From assembly GCA_030407085.1 (NCBI GenBank), contig CM059584.1:107879001-107943000 (forward strand): 64,000 nt of DNA. Reading direction: 5' to 3'. The DNA is from Trichopria drosophilae (lineage: Eukaryota; Arthropoda; Insecta; Hymenoptera; Diapriidae). The translations under genes and the position numbers were made by a program. Of this stretch, positions 1 through 12,059 are shown piece after piece. The notes beneath the pieces were generated by a model. It saw only the letters and a program-made list of their open reading frames with translations. It did not search any database and was not told the DNA's origin. The first letter of the stretch is position 1. Every line of letters starts with the position of its first letter.

Positions 1-889
1 TTTTTGTAATTTTACTCTGTACTTATTGAATTACACTGATTTTATGATCCAAATTCTCTATATAATAAGTCCAGTTCAATAAGTGTTACTAACAGTCAAT
101 GTAAGCATAACTTTTATGATAATAATACTACTAACTTTTGAATATGACTGGCACGAATTGATATGGAAGCTATAGTGGAGGGGAGAGAAGGGTTCACGCG
201 ATTTTTAAATCGTACCATAATCGGACATTAATAGTTAAAATTTGTTATATTTATCATTTAGATTTAATAAATTTGTATTCTCTTTGAAATAAAGTACTGA
301 TATATTTAAATTAAAATTTTTAATTTTATTAAATTTTAATTTATAAAAATTACTTATAAAAAGTGCGCGCAAGGTGTAAACAAACATGGCGAAAACTCAT
401 CCTTTTAAATATATAATGTGTACAAATTTTTTCAAGAATGTGCGAAAACATTTATTTTCCAATTTTTTCTTCACGAAAAATAACATATTTGCTGGAAATG
501 CCCATATATCAACGTGATGAGCAAAAATAACCTTTCATTTCCATTTTGAATCATTCTATAATATTATAGGGGTAGTAAATCAACAGAAGGTAACCAATTT
601 ACGAGTGGCAGCCATGGTTAGGACCAATAAAAAGGAGGCAGCCAAGTTTTTTATCTTTATTTTAAGTATCCTCTTTAAAATTATACCAGTTTCATTCTAT
701 AATTTTATGAGGGTAGATTATCTCCAAAATTAATTATTTGTTATTTATTTAACGTCGATACCGACTATTGTTTCTTAGACAGCCAACGTTTTTCGAATAA
801 ACAAATATTAAAACTACAAGAGGCATATGTTTTTATTCCACAATACGATGGGGATACAAATACTGCTGCCGGATCCCAGACTACAACTA
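1..889. other. No gene seen; AT-rich unassigned DNA
   Basis: I find no supportable gene here. The DNA is AT-rich. A short motif (cattctataat...agggtag) appears twice, near 550 and 693, suggesting old repeat-derived sequence. A new element begins at 890. Confidence 0.5.
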
Positions 890-1463
890 TAGCCCAGTCA
901 AATTATACATTTAGCGGGAAAAAATTCTGAACAGAAAAATTCCTTTTGGGGGGGGTCGGGGTCATATTCAAGAACTTAAATCTGAGTTTTCGTATTCCCA
1001 GACCTTTGTGTTTTTAAGGGGGGAGGGGGGGGGAGTGATTTTTTAGTATTTTTGCAATAACTCGGCCAATTCTTAACGAAAATGGACGTATGACCACTCA
1101 AATTGTAGGTTTTTTAAAGCCCTACAATGCACTTATAGACCCATCTAACCTAAAATCAAAATCTGTGTATGTATGGCCGTTAAAATGTTTAAAAAAATTT
1201 TTTTTTCGTGGTTTTTTGCATTTATCTCGCTTGGACTAACAGATGGCGATTTGCCCCCGAAATGAAAGTTGTAGAGCTTGAAAAAACCTACAATTAGAGA
1301 CCTTATACGATACGATTCGATCAAAAAAGCTCAGGGGAGCCTCCGCAAAGCGCGAACTCGGCCTATTGCCGCGACAAGATGGCCGCGCCGCGAAACGACG
1401 CCGATCGAACCTCAACCGCGTGTTCTATTCTGTCTTTTGCAATAAATGCTATATTAATATTTT
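890..1463 (+). repeat. Left arm of long terminal inverted repeat
   Basis: Reverse-complement match to 5378-5952 over about 575 bp with only scattered differences, mainly in the poly-G/C tracts. The inner edge is the AT-rich stretch with atgctatattaatatttttt. Confidence 0.8.
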
Positions 1464-1596
1464 TTATTTTGTTACAACAATAACAACAGTAGTAACAACA
1501 ATAATAATAATAGTAATAACAATAATAATAATAGGCGATATAATTATCTTCAGTAATACTCGTACAAGAATGAATTGTAAATGATGAAAATGCGTA

Positions 1597-1891
1597 CAGT
1601 AGACTCTCGCGTTAGTGGCGTCCCGCATTAGTGGCGTCCCGCGTTAGTGATGCGATGGAGCCCCGTGTTAGTGGCACTTCTCGGAATCTTTCCATCCCCA
1701 CCATGTCGCCAGCCGCCTGAGGGGCGTGGCCTAATAAGGTACGGGCCCCAGGCGCGTGATTTGAATTACGTCACGTGACTGCAGGACTGCAGTCTAGCGG
1801 GGGAAGCGATGTTTCTCCTACGTCCGCCACTAACACGGGGATTGAGGGGAGGGCTCGGAACCGAGCACGCCACTAACGCGGGAGTCTACTG
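1597..1891. mobile_element. Pogo/Tigger-like MITE (CAGTAGACTC ends)
   Basis: A 295-bp element with 24-bp imperfect terminal inverted repeats starting CAGTAGACTCTCGCG and ending CGCGGGAGTCTACTG, flanked on both sides by TA (1595-1596 and 1892-1893). Subterminal copies of gttagtggcg repeat inside. There is no coding capacity. The CAGTAG termini and TA duplication resemble pogo/Tigger elements such as the one at 49938-54788. Confidence 0.85.
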
Positions 1892-1980
1892 TACATTTAA
1901 TGTTGAGAAATATACATAAAAAATATATGTAAAATACTATATTGTATTTACAATGTAGGTTTCGACCTACCATTACAGGT

Positions 1981-3421
1981 TGTAACGAGCCGTTTGACAC
2001 GACCGCGAGCGGGAGAGAAGGAGCTAAAATAAGAAATCAAGAAAAGTGACTGAAAAAATGGAGAAAACCGGCGCGGTAAGAAAGTGAACGGGTTCGCACA
2101 TGCGAATAACTAAACCCAACCTCACCTGCCTTGGTGATCAAACGCGGGAAGACGGAGACACCCGAGGACTCACGTCGCGGCGGTTGGAGCGCTCTAAGCG
2201 CAGTAAGGATGAACCAGGCAGGATTGAGGGCGCATGTGCGAATACCGAGAAATGGCGCGGGCTTCAAATGTGACGGGCGGGCTGTCAGTTTGAAATTGAC
2301 GAATGATATTCAAAAAACTGACAGTTCCGTCCACAATCCGGAATATTGACTAAGGGGGTTGGGTGAACCCGGAGAGCATCCAAGCCTATAAATAGGACTC
2401 CCGGGGATGTACTCACTCTCTCTTCTCCCGACAACGAGGACGTGGACACCGCAATCCGGACCTGCATACACTGGAGCCACGAGGTCGACGGAACGGGTCC
2501 GGAGCTCCAGAAAATCTGCGGTGTCCTAAGGAAAATCTGACCCACCAGGTCGAAGAACTAAAGTGAGCGCATTCCACTCCCCATATTCAATCACAAGAAG
2601 GAAGAGGAGAATTAGCCGTCCGCTTCCCCTTTTTGAGGCTTTAAAAAGTGCTGGAAGCAGTGACGGCTACAACGAAGAAAGGGTACCAGGGGAGGCGCTC
2701 ACCCATCAAATACACTATCGACTTCGACTGGTGGATTCCTGACGGTCCTCAGGACGAAAAACCTTGATGACGGAGAACAGGATGAAAATGGACGCAGCAT
2801 CATCATGGGAAGAACTAAAATAATGCTCCTTCTCTCCACCGAAATGCGGTATGTTTAAAAATATGTACATAATTTTGTAATGTGATTGCGCCAAATATTC
2901 ATGTATATATGTTTATTTATTTATGAGTGTGTGTATGTATGTATGTCTGTGTATGATTTGAATGTGTGTTCGCGTCTTAAATTATTCCGCATAAGTTATT
3001 TCGTCGACTAGATTAATGACAATTTATTTTATATACTGACTCACACAACTTACCAACGACTCGACAACTTGTTTTATAATTATGACTCTTATTATTTTAT
3101 CCGCGATTTTGACTTCGAGTATGTTTGGTATGAGTGTGAAGAATTATTCATTGACGAGTCCAATTGTTTATATAGATTCAAAGTATGAAATTATAATTTT
3201 AATTGATTGACGAAAGATAATAATGACTTTTCATTTCAGCACCCAACGATTCCAATCTATAATTTAAATTTATTTATTATGCTAATGACTAATCATTTGA
3301 CGTATATTTATTTTTATGTTTGGACGATTCAGAGAGTCTTCATATACTAGACTCCGATTCGTTTCAAGGTTTCGACAAGTCGACCCTCGCTGGACTAAAT
3401 ATACCTGCCCTTCGCATTACA
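1981..3421 (+). mobile_element. Possible solo LTR (TGTAA...TTACA)
   Basis: The segment starts TGTAACGAGCC and can be ended at TTCGCATTACA, giving the short TGTAA/TTACA inverted ends typical of LTRs. It contains a clear TATA promoter about 400 bp in. I see no matching target duplication, primer-binding site or second LTR, so the boundaries and the LTR assignment are tentative. Confidence 0.3.
2387..2445 (+). promoter_or_regulatory. Core promoter: TATA box with initiator-like site
   Basis: TATAAATAG at 2387-2395 is followed about 26-28 bp downstream by an initiator-like TCACT (about 2413-2417), with a GGACGTG element near 2438-2444 in the region where a DPE would lie. The spacing fits a strong arthropod RNA polymerase II promoter. 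No downstream coding region is visible, so it most likely belongs to a retroelement. Confidence 0.55.
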
Positions 3422-3617
3422 CAAAGAGAACCGTTACGATTTAGTACATAAAGAAGTATACATTTATTACTTCGACCAAGACCATAGGTCTCGCGAAGTA
3501 TTGAATTTGGTCAGTTCTCGCCAAAAAATTACCCTGTAGTTTTTCATCAAATGTCGACGTTTCAGGCCCTAAGGAACCCAAAACAACAATAAAAAAATTG
3601 GTGACCGTTAGGTTGTA

Positions 3618-3648
3618 CGTCCGTCCGTCCGTCCGTCCGTCCGTCCGT
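3618..3648. repeat. (CCGT)n microsatellite
   Basis: About seven tandem CCGT units. The inverted copy has (ACGG)n at about 35720-35743 with fewer units, so the array has changed length since duplication. Confidence 0.9.
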
Positions 3649-4327
3649 GGGCAAAATTTTGTATACGCGATATCTCGCGAATGGAATGACGAATTTGAAA
3701 AGTACAAACGGATTTGGGTTTCTCTTGGCCAAGCTTAGATCTGATTAGTTTTTGGAGACAATGCATACTAGATTATGGGGAGGTTTAACAAAAAAACGCT
3801 CAAAAAACACGTTTTTCCATTTTTTAACAAAAAATACAAATCGTACAAAAAAATGTTTCAAACAAAAAATATAGAACATCGAATTCTCTACAAAAAAGGT
3901 TATATTCATTTCTTCGTAAAAACAACGATAATGCCGTAAAAAGCAAATTAACATAAATTGTACATACACATATACAAAGCATATGTATGTACATATTATA
4001 TACATTACATGAAAAACAGAGACACAGAGGAAGCAGGGGAGTGAGGCGGGTATCAGGGCGAAGGGGGGGGGGCATAACAAAATATTCACTGTGATGTTGG
4101 TGTCGGGTAGCCTCGGGGAGGTGGTAGCGAGGAGGGGGGTTCGGGGCTTTGCAGGAAGCGGTGGAGCGTGGCGGGTATGGGCCCCCCCCCCCCTCGACCT
4201 GTCAAAAACTCGACTAAACCGCGTTTTTTTAAGCATTAGTCTGAACAAGACGTGCTCATTTATCAGTGCTTCGGCTGACCTGCGGTCGGGGTCGTAGTTT
4301 TGAAAATGCTCATTTTCAATTTTACTA

Positions 4328-4787
4328 TAGGGTGATTATGCCAATGAATGGACGACTACCAATGAATGGACGATTTTGTACATATTTCTATTTCTTATGA
4401 ATGTATGATACACAACATGTAACAAAATACATATTTTTATGTTCTTTGAACATTCAAAACAATATTTACAGTACTATTGATCTTCCAGTGTTTATTATTT
4501 TGTAAAATCAAAGCAAAGTTTTAAAGCCATCCAAAACTGGTACTGAAAACGTCTCATTTGATTTAACCCGTCTATTCATTGGGGTTTAGCGGATTTTTTT
4601 ACAAACGTATGAAGACGAGGTTAATAATTAAATAAAATCAAAGGTTGAACTACACGGTCATAAAGAGCAGAGTCTAACGATTCTAATGGTGGTATCATAA
4701 TTCAATTTTCATAAAAGAATTCAAAAGTTACAATCGATCGTAGTGTGAAAAATGCTTAACCGTCCATTCATTAGCATATTCACCCTA
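4328..4787. mobile_element. MITE with TAGGGTGA / TCACCCTA ends (copy A)
   Basis: A 460-bp element with about 26-bp terminal inverted repeats beginning TAGGGTGATTATGCCAATG and ending in the complementary sequence. A second subterminal copy of ccaatgaatggacg sits inside. The same element sits at the equivalent place in 34440-35899, so it was inserted before that segment was duplicated. Confidence 0.8.
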
Positions 4788-5377
4788 TTTAAGGAACAAG
4801 ATATTGTTACAATATATGTATAGAAACTACTCGAACCTAACGATGCTAGAACTAGCCTCTGCCGCCTTCTTTCTTGGCAGTGTTAAAATGGGAATATTCC
4901 CGGAAGCATCAGCCTTTCGTCAGGGAACTGCAATACGAATTTAGCCAAAATTGTAGGCACCCGGGTCGAAGGCATCTAGTTTCTTTTAAAATACATAAAA
5001 TAGAATAGTAATTTTACATACAAATGTACAGGTTACATGCTATTTTTACTTTTTACATTTCAATATTGTATTTAAATGTTGAATGTAAATTTTAATACGA
5101 ATATTTAAAATACAATACAATGTTAAATGATTTAGTACATAAATATTGAATATTAATGCTACACTCTTGAAAATTACATTTACATGTAACATTCAAATAC
5201 ATTGAGAGAAGTGTTTATTAACAGTTAATAAACTAACTTAACAATAAAGATTTTATATTATAATAGTTGATAAATTAATGTAACAGTTTAGCTTATACAT
5301 TAACTGTTAATAAATTTTAGACATAATTTTTTTCAGTGTATTCATACAAAAGATTTCATTTCAATTTTAATACTATA

Positions 5378-5952
5378 TTAAAAAATATTAATATAGCATT
5401 TATTGCAAAAGACAGAATCGAACACGCGGTTGAGGTTCGATCGGCGTGCGTCGTGTCGCGGCGCGGCCATCTTGTCGCGGCAATAGGCCGAGTTCGCGCT
5501 TTGCGGAGGCTCCCCTGAGCTTTTTTGATCGAATCGTATCGTATAAGGTCTCTAATTGTAGGTTTTTCAAGCTCTACAACTTTCATTACGGAGGCAAATT
5601 GCCATCTGTTAGTCCAAGCGAGATAAATGCAAAAAACCGCGAAAAAAATTTTTTTTTACCTTTTAGCGGCCGTACATACACAAATTTCGATTTTAGGTTA
5701 GATGGGTCTATAAGTGCATTGCAGGGCTTTAAAAACCTACAATTTGAGTGGTCATACGTCCATTTTCGTTAAGAATTGGCCGAGTTATTGCAAAAATACT
5801 AAAAAATCACTCCCCCCCCTTAAAAACGCAAAGGTCTGGGAATACGAAAACTCAGAGTTAAGTTCTTGAATATGCCCCCCCCCCCCAAAGGAATTTTTCT
5901 GTTCAGAATTTTTTCCCGCTAACCCCTTTTTTTGCGCAATTTGACTGGGCTA
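5378..5952 (-). repeat. Right arm of long terminal inverted repeat
   Basis: Inverted partner of 890-1463. It carries the same GC-rich block and the same poly-C tract preceding the gaatttttctgttcagaat motif. Confidence 0.8.
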
Positions 5953-8864
5953 CTACGTCGACACTGAAAGAACTAAAACGATATTTTTTAATACGACGGG
6001 CGTGAGGCTCGATAATTCCAGCCCGAAGTTTCCGGCCTAGAACGCGAAATCAAGCTTCGCGCCCGGAGTGTTAAAATAGTTTATTACTTATCTATAGTGA
6101 AAACGAAGTAATTGCAGCGAGGGCGATGTGGGGGATCGTGAGGATAAAAACTCCTAATCGCCGAAGGCGGGTTTTTAGAGCAAAAGTGAAGTTTTAACAT
6201 TTAATTTTACTAAATTGAAGATTGTGAGACTTCTATAAGACATAATGCCTTGAAATTTTACCTAGACGCATATTTTTCAATGTAGAAAACACCAGTAAAA
6301 CTTCAGACAAATCGAAGAACCTCGACCGTGAAGTGTTACATTTTGATACGGAATGCCCCTCATTATTTATTAAAAATTCCTATGTAATTTTTTCTTGCAG
6401 TTTGAAATAGAGTATTTAATGTACCGATAAAGTTTCAGAAAACGTTTAAGAAAAGGAGCTTTGGAGGAATTTTAAGCAAGAATTTCAATGCTTGAACTAT
6501 CATGAAAAAAAATCCACTTTTTCATTAAAAATTAAAACTTTAAGTGAATTGCAGGCCGGGTTAACGTCGTTAAAAAAACGCAAAAATACGTATATTTTTT
6601 TAACCATCCTAGTGCACAAATTGGTTAAGAATAATGATATATTTTACGATTCATTTTGAAAGTATAATTCTGCTAACGACAGCTTTTCACGACGTTAATT
6701 CTATTATTTTTATATTAGTTATAACCATTAATATAATTCAAATTTTATTGACCGTACATTTCAAAATATACACTCGGGCCCTGCGCTTTTTTCCTAAGTT
6801 TATTTCCTCTTCAGAAGGCCAAAATCAGACCGAAACGTAAATATTTTATCCATTTTTTCTATATTTCCTATTTTTCGATTTTTTTTAAACAAATTACTAA
6901 TTATTGTACATTGACCGTTTTTTGAAAGCTATATCTTAACTTAAAATTAATATTATAAACATAATGTCTATATTTTTCTTACGCATACATTAACAATTTT
7001 TTTGTGTATGTATCATCTAAATTGAATCTGTATTGTGAATGGGTCTAATATTTGTTTCACTAAAACGGAATCCTAGCTAATTAGTTAGATTGATTTATGA
7101 ATGATAAATAAATTCATTTGTATTTAAATATTGTAAATATAAAAAAAAGATTAAATTTGTAGAAAATGTATAATATTCTTCTGTTTAAATGTTAGATTGA
7201 CAGTGGGAAAGTATCTTAAAGAGTTTCGAAAATGCCATCCTTCGTTTAGTAAAAACAGTGTCCAACAAACGTCTCAGGGTTGTTAATTTTTCCAGAACGT
7301 CACATGCATTACGTCAAACTTGAGCGACAAAAAGCACTGTGCATGAAAATCACGACAACACAATTTCTACAAAAACTGGCGCTAAAATTATTGACATTTA
7401 CATCATTTACAAAAATCACCCGACCAGCATATTTCGACATGATTGAATTTGCAAGTTTAAAATAGATTGCGGAAAGTTTCTAGAACGTCAATTCTTTCAT
7501 AGGCATTTTATATAAAGGTAATAACGGTATTTAATAAATCGATAGACATTTTCACTACAGTTTCAAACATCTTTCGGTAAATATCTTGCTCTTTAACGTT
7601 TCAAGCAATTGCAAGCGAACATCAAGCGGTATAAATAGTTAAAGAAAATTAAAAAATGCGCTAATGTTTATCACGACATAGAAATTCAAGTTAATGTAAC
7701 TTTTTATTTTTACTTCTAACTGATGATTATTGTTACAGGACTAACATTTAATAAATCATAATGTTAATACATAATATATAATATGAATTTTTCAATTAAA
7801 ATAATACATTAACGATTATTAAATCCTACTTATCAAATACATATTAATAAGATTCACTTGAATTAAAAAAAAAAACAATATAACAACTGCTTGTTTTCAA
7901 GTGATTGTTAATAATTTTATCTATACAGGGTGTCCCAAACGTTTGGAAACGGTCTTGTAATTTTTGAAAGAAAAAAATATTTTAAAATTGCTGAAACACG
8001 TGAAACGATTTTTAAAAAAAGCTAGCTTTTTTGAGGGGTTCCAACCCCCAAGAGGGGGGGGGGGGCGGCGTGGGACACGAGGGGGGATGAATATCTTAAA
8101 TGGTAACATGGATCGAGTGGGGGCTCATTTGAAAGGTCTCTTCGATACGAATACAAAACACTGGTCGTAGATGGCGTCATAATCATTTATCGCGGAATTA
8201 TTCATCGTTTGAAATGTCTAATCTCAGAAACCAATATTCGGATCCAACATACCACAGAATATTTGTAGCGATTAAAAATGCCTAAGCACCCTCATCTTTT
8301 ACACGGGCTTGGGACCGTCATAGGCAGAGTTTTGCTACTTTTTTAAAAATTTTTTCTTTTTTGTTTTAATTTTCTTTCGTTTTTTGTATTTTATTTTCTA
8401 TAGTATTGATCGCCGTTTAAAAAGTAGTATTTCAAATTGAGCACCTGCAACTTCCTGACACTGCCCCAGACTTAATTAAAATTCGCCCAATACTTTCAGC
8501 CTCATATCTCTTGAAATAAGATGTACCTGGATTATTCGTCCTCGTAGTTCTTGCAAGTTGGCGGGTTTCGTCGTGTATACCCCATCTTTTAGGTAACCCC
8601 ACAAGAAAATACTCGCTTTTTAGTTCCTCATTTCGCCGAGAGTCACAGGCGTGAGTATCGCTATCCTGCGTTTTGCGTCCGTTAGAGAAATGGATTTTCA
8701 TTTGGAATATTAAAGAAGCTTTTCGCCACATATTCGTTATACCAAATATTACATTCAGACAAGTGAGTTCCGACTCGTATACATAGTAAGTTGTATACAT
8801 AATAAGTAGTCCTTAAGTTATCGCGTAAAAATACTTCGAAGAAAGCCGCTTCGTGGTGGTCATC
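5953..8864. other. Unassigned region, no supportable gene
   Basis: AT-rich DNA. A phrase common at insect transposon edges, acagggtgtcccaaac, occurs at about 7926, and a TIR-like phrase acactgaaagaac at about 5963 matches the ends of the element at 13056-17952. A 122-codon open stretch on the minus strand (8800-8432) shows no recognisable domain. I see nothing else that can be named. Confidence 0.4.
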
Positions 8865-9531
8865 TCACTTCACGAATTCATCGTTAAGCTGAAGATTCCA
8901 TACAAAAGCGTTCGATGCAACAGAAGATCGAGTGTAACCTTTTTTAGTATGTTCTTCATACAACTGGCTTAGTCCGAGTAAAAAAAATGTACGATGAACC
9001 AGATCACAGCATAAATGACGTTCCGGTGGAAGGTAGTCTAATGTTTCCATAGACAGAGGATTATTTGTCCAACGAATATGTGGTAGGTTGAAGTCGCCAC
9101 ATACGATTAATTCGTGATCGGGAATTTGTAGAGATACCTGTTCAATTGCTTCCAAGAAATCCTTAAATTGTTCAATACTTGATCCGGGTGGAAAATAAAC
9201 GACAATAAGAATATAACTTTTGGGCATTAAACTTATTTTCAGAAATAGACTGATAGTTCAATTTGGATATGAGTGACTTTGATTATTTGTTGACTGCAGC
9301 TAGAACTCCCCCTCCACGGGTGCCATTAAAATCTTCAAGAGTTCTATCACGACGATATGTGGAATAATTTGACAAACCTAATTATGTGTCATCCAAATGC
9401 GGCTTCAGTCATGTCTCAGTGAAGAGAATGATGTCAGGTAGCACTAAAAGTTGAGATAAATTTGATTTCAAATGCCCAATTTTGTTATTCAATGACCGTA
9501 CGTTCTGATAATAAATTGTTAGATTGTTCAT
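8865..9531 (-). pseudogene. Non-LTR retrotransposon ORF2, APE-type endonuclease domain (broken)
   Basis: The reading frame opens at an ATG at 9531 with the classic start of insect non-LTR ORF2 proteins (LTIYYQNVRSL). It continues through RGGGVLAAV to VCGDFNLPHIRW, the AP-endonuclease metal/catalytic block containing the conserved GDFN. In-frame stops interrupt it, including a TGA where a Trp follows FTET. This domain nicks target DNA to prime reverse transcription. The frame ends near 8865 and no reverse transcriptase follows, so the copy is truncated or rearranged at its 3' side. It starts 14 bases downstream of the ORF1 stop, as in related elements. Confidence 0.85.
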
Positions 9532-9544
9532 ATCGGAGTTTTCA

Positions 9545-10257
9545 TTATCCACGAAAATTATGTCCTGCAGAGTTTAGGTTTTTGGGAATCGTTGCAAGAG
9601 TCGGTTTATCTCCAACATATCTAATCACTTTAGAGTCAGGATTCGATGCTGCATTGTATGCGTCTGCTTCCGATACGAGAACAGCCAGGCGCTCTCTTTG
9701 CAAGGTCGTTTTTTCAGTGGAAACTGAAATTTCTCGAGGTAATAATTTGCGATTTTTGACAACTCTTAATACTTCCTCTCTTGATTGAAGACTTGCAATA
9801 ACAGGACGAGGAATTCGAGTTGACCGATGCGTCGAACGGTGATATTGGATAAATCAATATTATTAATTACTGCCAAAATATCTTTAATTTGTTTAAGGTC
9901 AGAACTCGTGCCATTGGAAACTTCAGGAGCACCATACATAATTATATTGCAGGAGCGTGAAATTCTATCCGCAATTTCATGTGCACAGTCGTCAATATCA
10001 CGACCAGGCTCCTTAGCAGAAAGTTCTAATTTGTCCACACTTTTACCCAGAGAAGTAAATTTCTCGTCCAAGTTCTTAAGAGATTTAAGCTGAGTCTCCA
10101 TTGAATCCATGCGGGTGACAAATTGAGTCATACGATCATCAATAGAATGCAAATATTTAGTTGTAAATTCATGAAGACTCTGTAATAGTCTCATTCTAGC
10201 TAAGCCGGGGACATCTGCCGGAAGTGAAGATACAGACTCCGTTAAGACACTGGATTC
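9545..10257 (-). pseudogene. Non-LTR retrotransposon ORF1, C-terminal half (frameshifted)
   Basis: An ORF1-type nucleic-acid-binding protein. The upstream part is rich in heptad-like Leu/Met positions (FTTKYLHSIDDRMTQF...LKSLKNLDEKF), suggesting a coiled coil. It is followed by SRSCNIIMYGAPE, typical of the RNA-binding domain of insect ORF1 proteins. One frameshift lies near 9810. In the new frame the protein continues through RPVIASLQSREEVLRVVKNR and a KTTLQRERLAVL segment to a stop at 9545. ORF1 proteins package the element RNA. The N-terminal half lies beyond the inserted element, at 11704-11934. Confidence 0.8.
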
Positions 10258-11703
10258 CATCATCCCGCATAAACATTTGTCTACGAATCGGGTCCGAAAC
10301 GGATCAGGGACCCTCAGCCCGGAAGTATTCCGGATCCGTTTCGGTTCAGGATGTTACACAACCTCGGATCCGAATCGGATCCGGAACCCGGAGGTCAGGC
10401 AATCGGCATCCGTTTCTGATCCGATCCTGATTTTCATTCGCATAGCTTTACCCGGTATAGGTCAGTCGAGGCTCTCTCTGTCTGTCTCTCTCTCGACTGG
10501 CTCAGTAGTAATTTTAATAAATTTACAGCATGGAATACAATACTTTATTAGTATAAAATGTATATTTTACAGAACTGTTATTTCAGAGACTATACATTTC
10601 AGGTGTCAAACTTTCAACGATTAATTTATATCCGACATTTATTTATAATAATACTATACCTTCGAAACAGGTTTTCACTATTGAACACTGTATTATAACA
10701 TAAATAATTTGGACTTTATCGTATATTAGAATATTATATTGTCGATTTTAGCTCAAAGTTGTTAGATATTTATGTTTTGACATGTCACATATAGGTTATG
10801 TAATTACATACACATCAAGTAGTGTCCCAATAAACGAGATCGTGTGCAAATATTTTCACTGATTTTCATTTTGCATTCGATTTGTTTCCACTTTCGAATG
10901 GAATGTAGCAAATTTGAATGCAGAATTAAACGTTTTCAAACGAATATATGCGCAATGTTAAGATTGAGGTTATGTACATCCGTTTGCATGCGAAAACGGC
11001 TAACTGTCGAATGAAAAAAATGTTCATTTTTCATTCGATGTGATACGTTCTTTTGACATGATCTGCATAAAATGAATTGTATTTCATACGATTTCATTTG
11101 GCTCGGCATTCGATTTGCATTCGACATTTAGCCATTTTTGCATGCAAACAGATGTACATAACCTAAATCTTAATACTGCGCATATATTCGTTTGAAAACG
11201 ATTAATTCCGCATTAAAATTTGCTTAATTTCATTATGCATAATGGGGTGGTATAACATACCGTGACGTAACGCTTGGTCCGATAAGGGCCACTACACGTA
11301 AGACGTATATCCTTCGCCATAGCATTTCTTACGCTGACATCTAAGGTCGTTTCTTGTGTATTGGCCTTAATGAAAAAAATATCAGACGTCTCATGTATGT
11401 TTTAATTCCTATGCGAAATTTCTTTCAGAATACAAAGGTAAACAAATCTATTAGAAATCCAAATACGAATCGGATCAGGGACGGATCCGGATTACCTGAC
11501 CTACCGAGTAAACCTATATGTACATATGCAAAACCAAATCTGGGCCGGATCAGGAACAGATCCTGATTACCGGACATCCGTATCCCGGGTCCGATACGGA
11601 TCCGAGGTTGTGTAACATCCTGATCCGGCACGGATTAGGCGATCGGATCCGATCCTGAGCTAATCGTGGGGGTCAAATCAGGGAATGTTTATGCGGGATG
11701 ATG
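10258..11703. mobile_element. 1.45-kb TIR element inserted in the ORF1
   Basis: Perfect 20-bp terminal inverted repeats: CATCATCCCGCATAAACATT at 10258-10277 and its complement at 11684-11703. Just inside both ends are clusters of GGATCCG/CGGATC motifs (about 10290-10400 and 11468-11660), arranged as inverted copies. No transposase is encoded. The flanking sequences belong to the two halves of one retrotransposon ORF1, proving insertion. I could not find a convincing target duplication. Confidence 0.8.
10909..11226. repeat. Nested inverted repeat (~90-bp arms)
   Basis: Arms at 10909-10995 and about 11133-11226 are reverse complements; both contain cgttttcaaacgaatatatg and ggttatgtacatc in opposite orientation. 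It lies off-centre in the 10258-11703 element, so it is probably a smaller foldback element inserted within it. Confidence 0.75.
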
Positions 11704-11934
11704 TAAATGCTTTGTTGTTGTGCTATTAGTGGAATAACTAATTGTTCCGGAATCAATGATGTACTGCGGATAGTATTAGGGACACTGTTATTATCACCAA
11801 CACAGGTGTGGCATAAATAAATACGTTTACCAGCACAAGTACAAATATTCTTCTTACAAGTAACACTAGGAAAGTGATAATCACCGATTTTGTTGAAACT
11901 GCGTATACAAGTACTTCTTTAAAAAGTATTTAAC
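11704..11934 (-). pseudogene. Non-LTR retrotransposon ORF1, N-terminal part
   Basis: Reading the minus strand, an open segment contains a cysteine/histidine cluster (CKKNICTCAGKRIYLCHTC), resembling the PHD/zinc-finger-like start of some insect ORF1 proteins. It is followed by an acidic/polar linker running into the inserted TIR element. The same ORF1 resumes at 10257 on the other side of the insertion. The exact start codon is not clear. Confidence 0.6.
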
Positions 11935-12059
11935 ACGTGTTTTTTGTTTTTCCCCAAAAACCATTTTTGGGGTAGAAATCACCCTTGAATGTTTGTAAAA
12001 ATGGCCCTTGAATGTCTTTAAGGTTGAATAATAGTATGTTAACAATTATTTGTAGCATG

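Larger units (their letters stand above)
3466..4927 (-). repeat. 1.46-kb repeat, copy A (inverted partner at 34440-35899)
   Basis: A nearly complete reverse-complement match to 34440-35899. The homology runs from attacttcgaccaagacc at 3466 to the cgtcagggaa edge at 4927. It includes a (CCGT)n microsatellite, a C-rich block, a nested 460-bp MITE and, read on the minus strand, a short open segment ending in KKAAEASSSIVRFE. That segment resembles the C-terminal end of Transib-type transposases. The other copy abuts the last visible Transib exon. Confidence 0.85.
890..5952. mobile_element. Composite transposon with ~575-bp terminal inverted repeats
   Basis: The two ends are long inverted copies of each other. 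The left arm is about 890-1463 and the right about 5378-5952; they begin TAGCCCAGTCAAATT and end AATTTGACTGGGCTA. The outermost TA on each side could be a target duplication. The arms include homopolymeric G/C tracts and a conserved GC-rich block (about 1330-1430 and 5410-5515). No transposase is seen inside. The 5 kb interior is filled by nested pieces: a pogo-like MITE, a possible solo LTR and a 1.46-kb repeated segment. It is best read as a non-autonomous foldback-type element of unknown superfamily that has served as a landing site. Confidence 0.7.

Noticed and set aside
3745..4248. 167-codon minus-strand open frame
   Set aside because: It crosses homopolymer C/G tracts and the repeated 1.46-kb segment, with no domain or codon-like pattern. 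The inverted copy does not preserve the frame.
6800..6840. Second hammerhead-like motif (cttcagaaggcc...ccgaaacgtaaat)
   Set aside because: The CTGANGA core is absent, so the hammerhead order cannot be satisfied.
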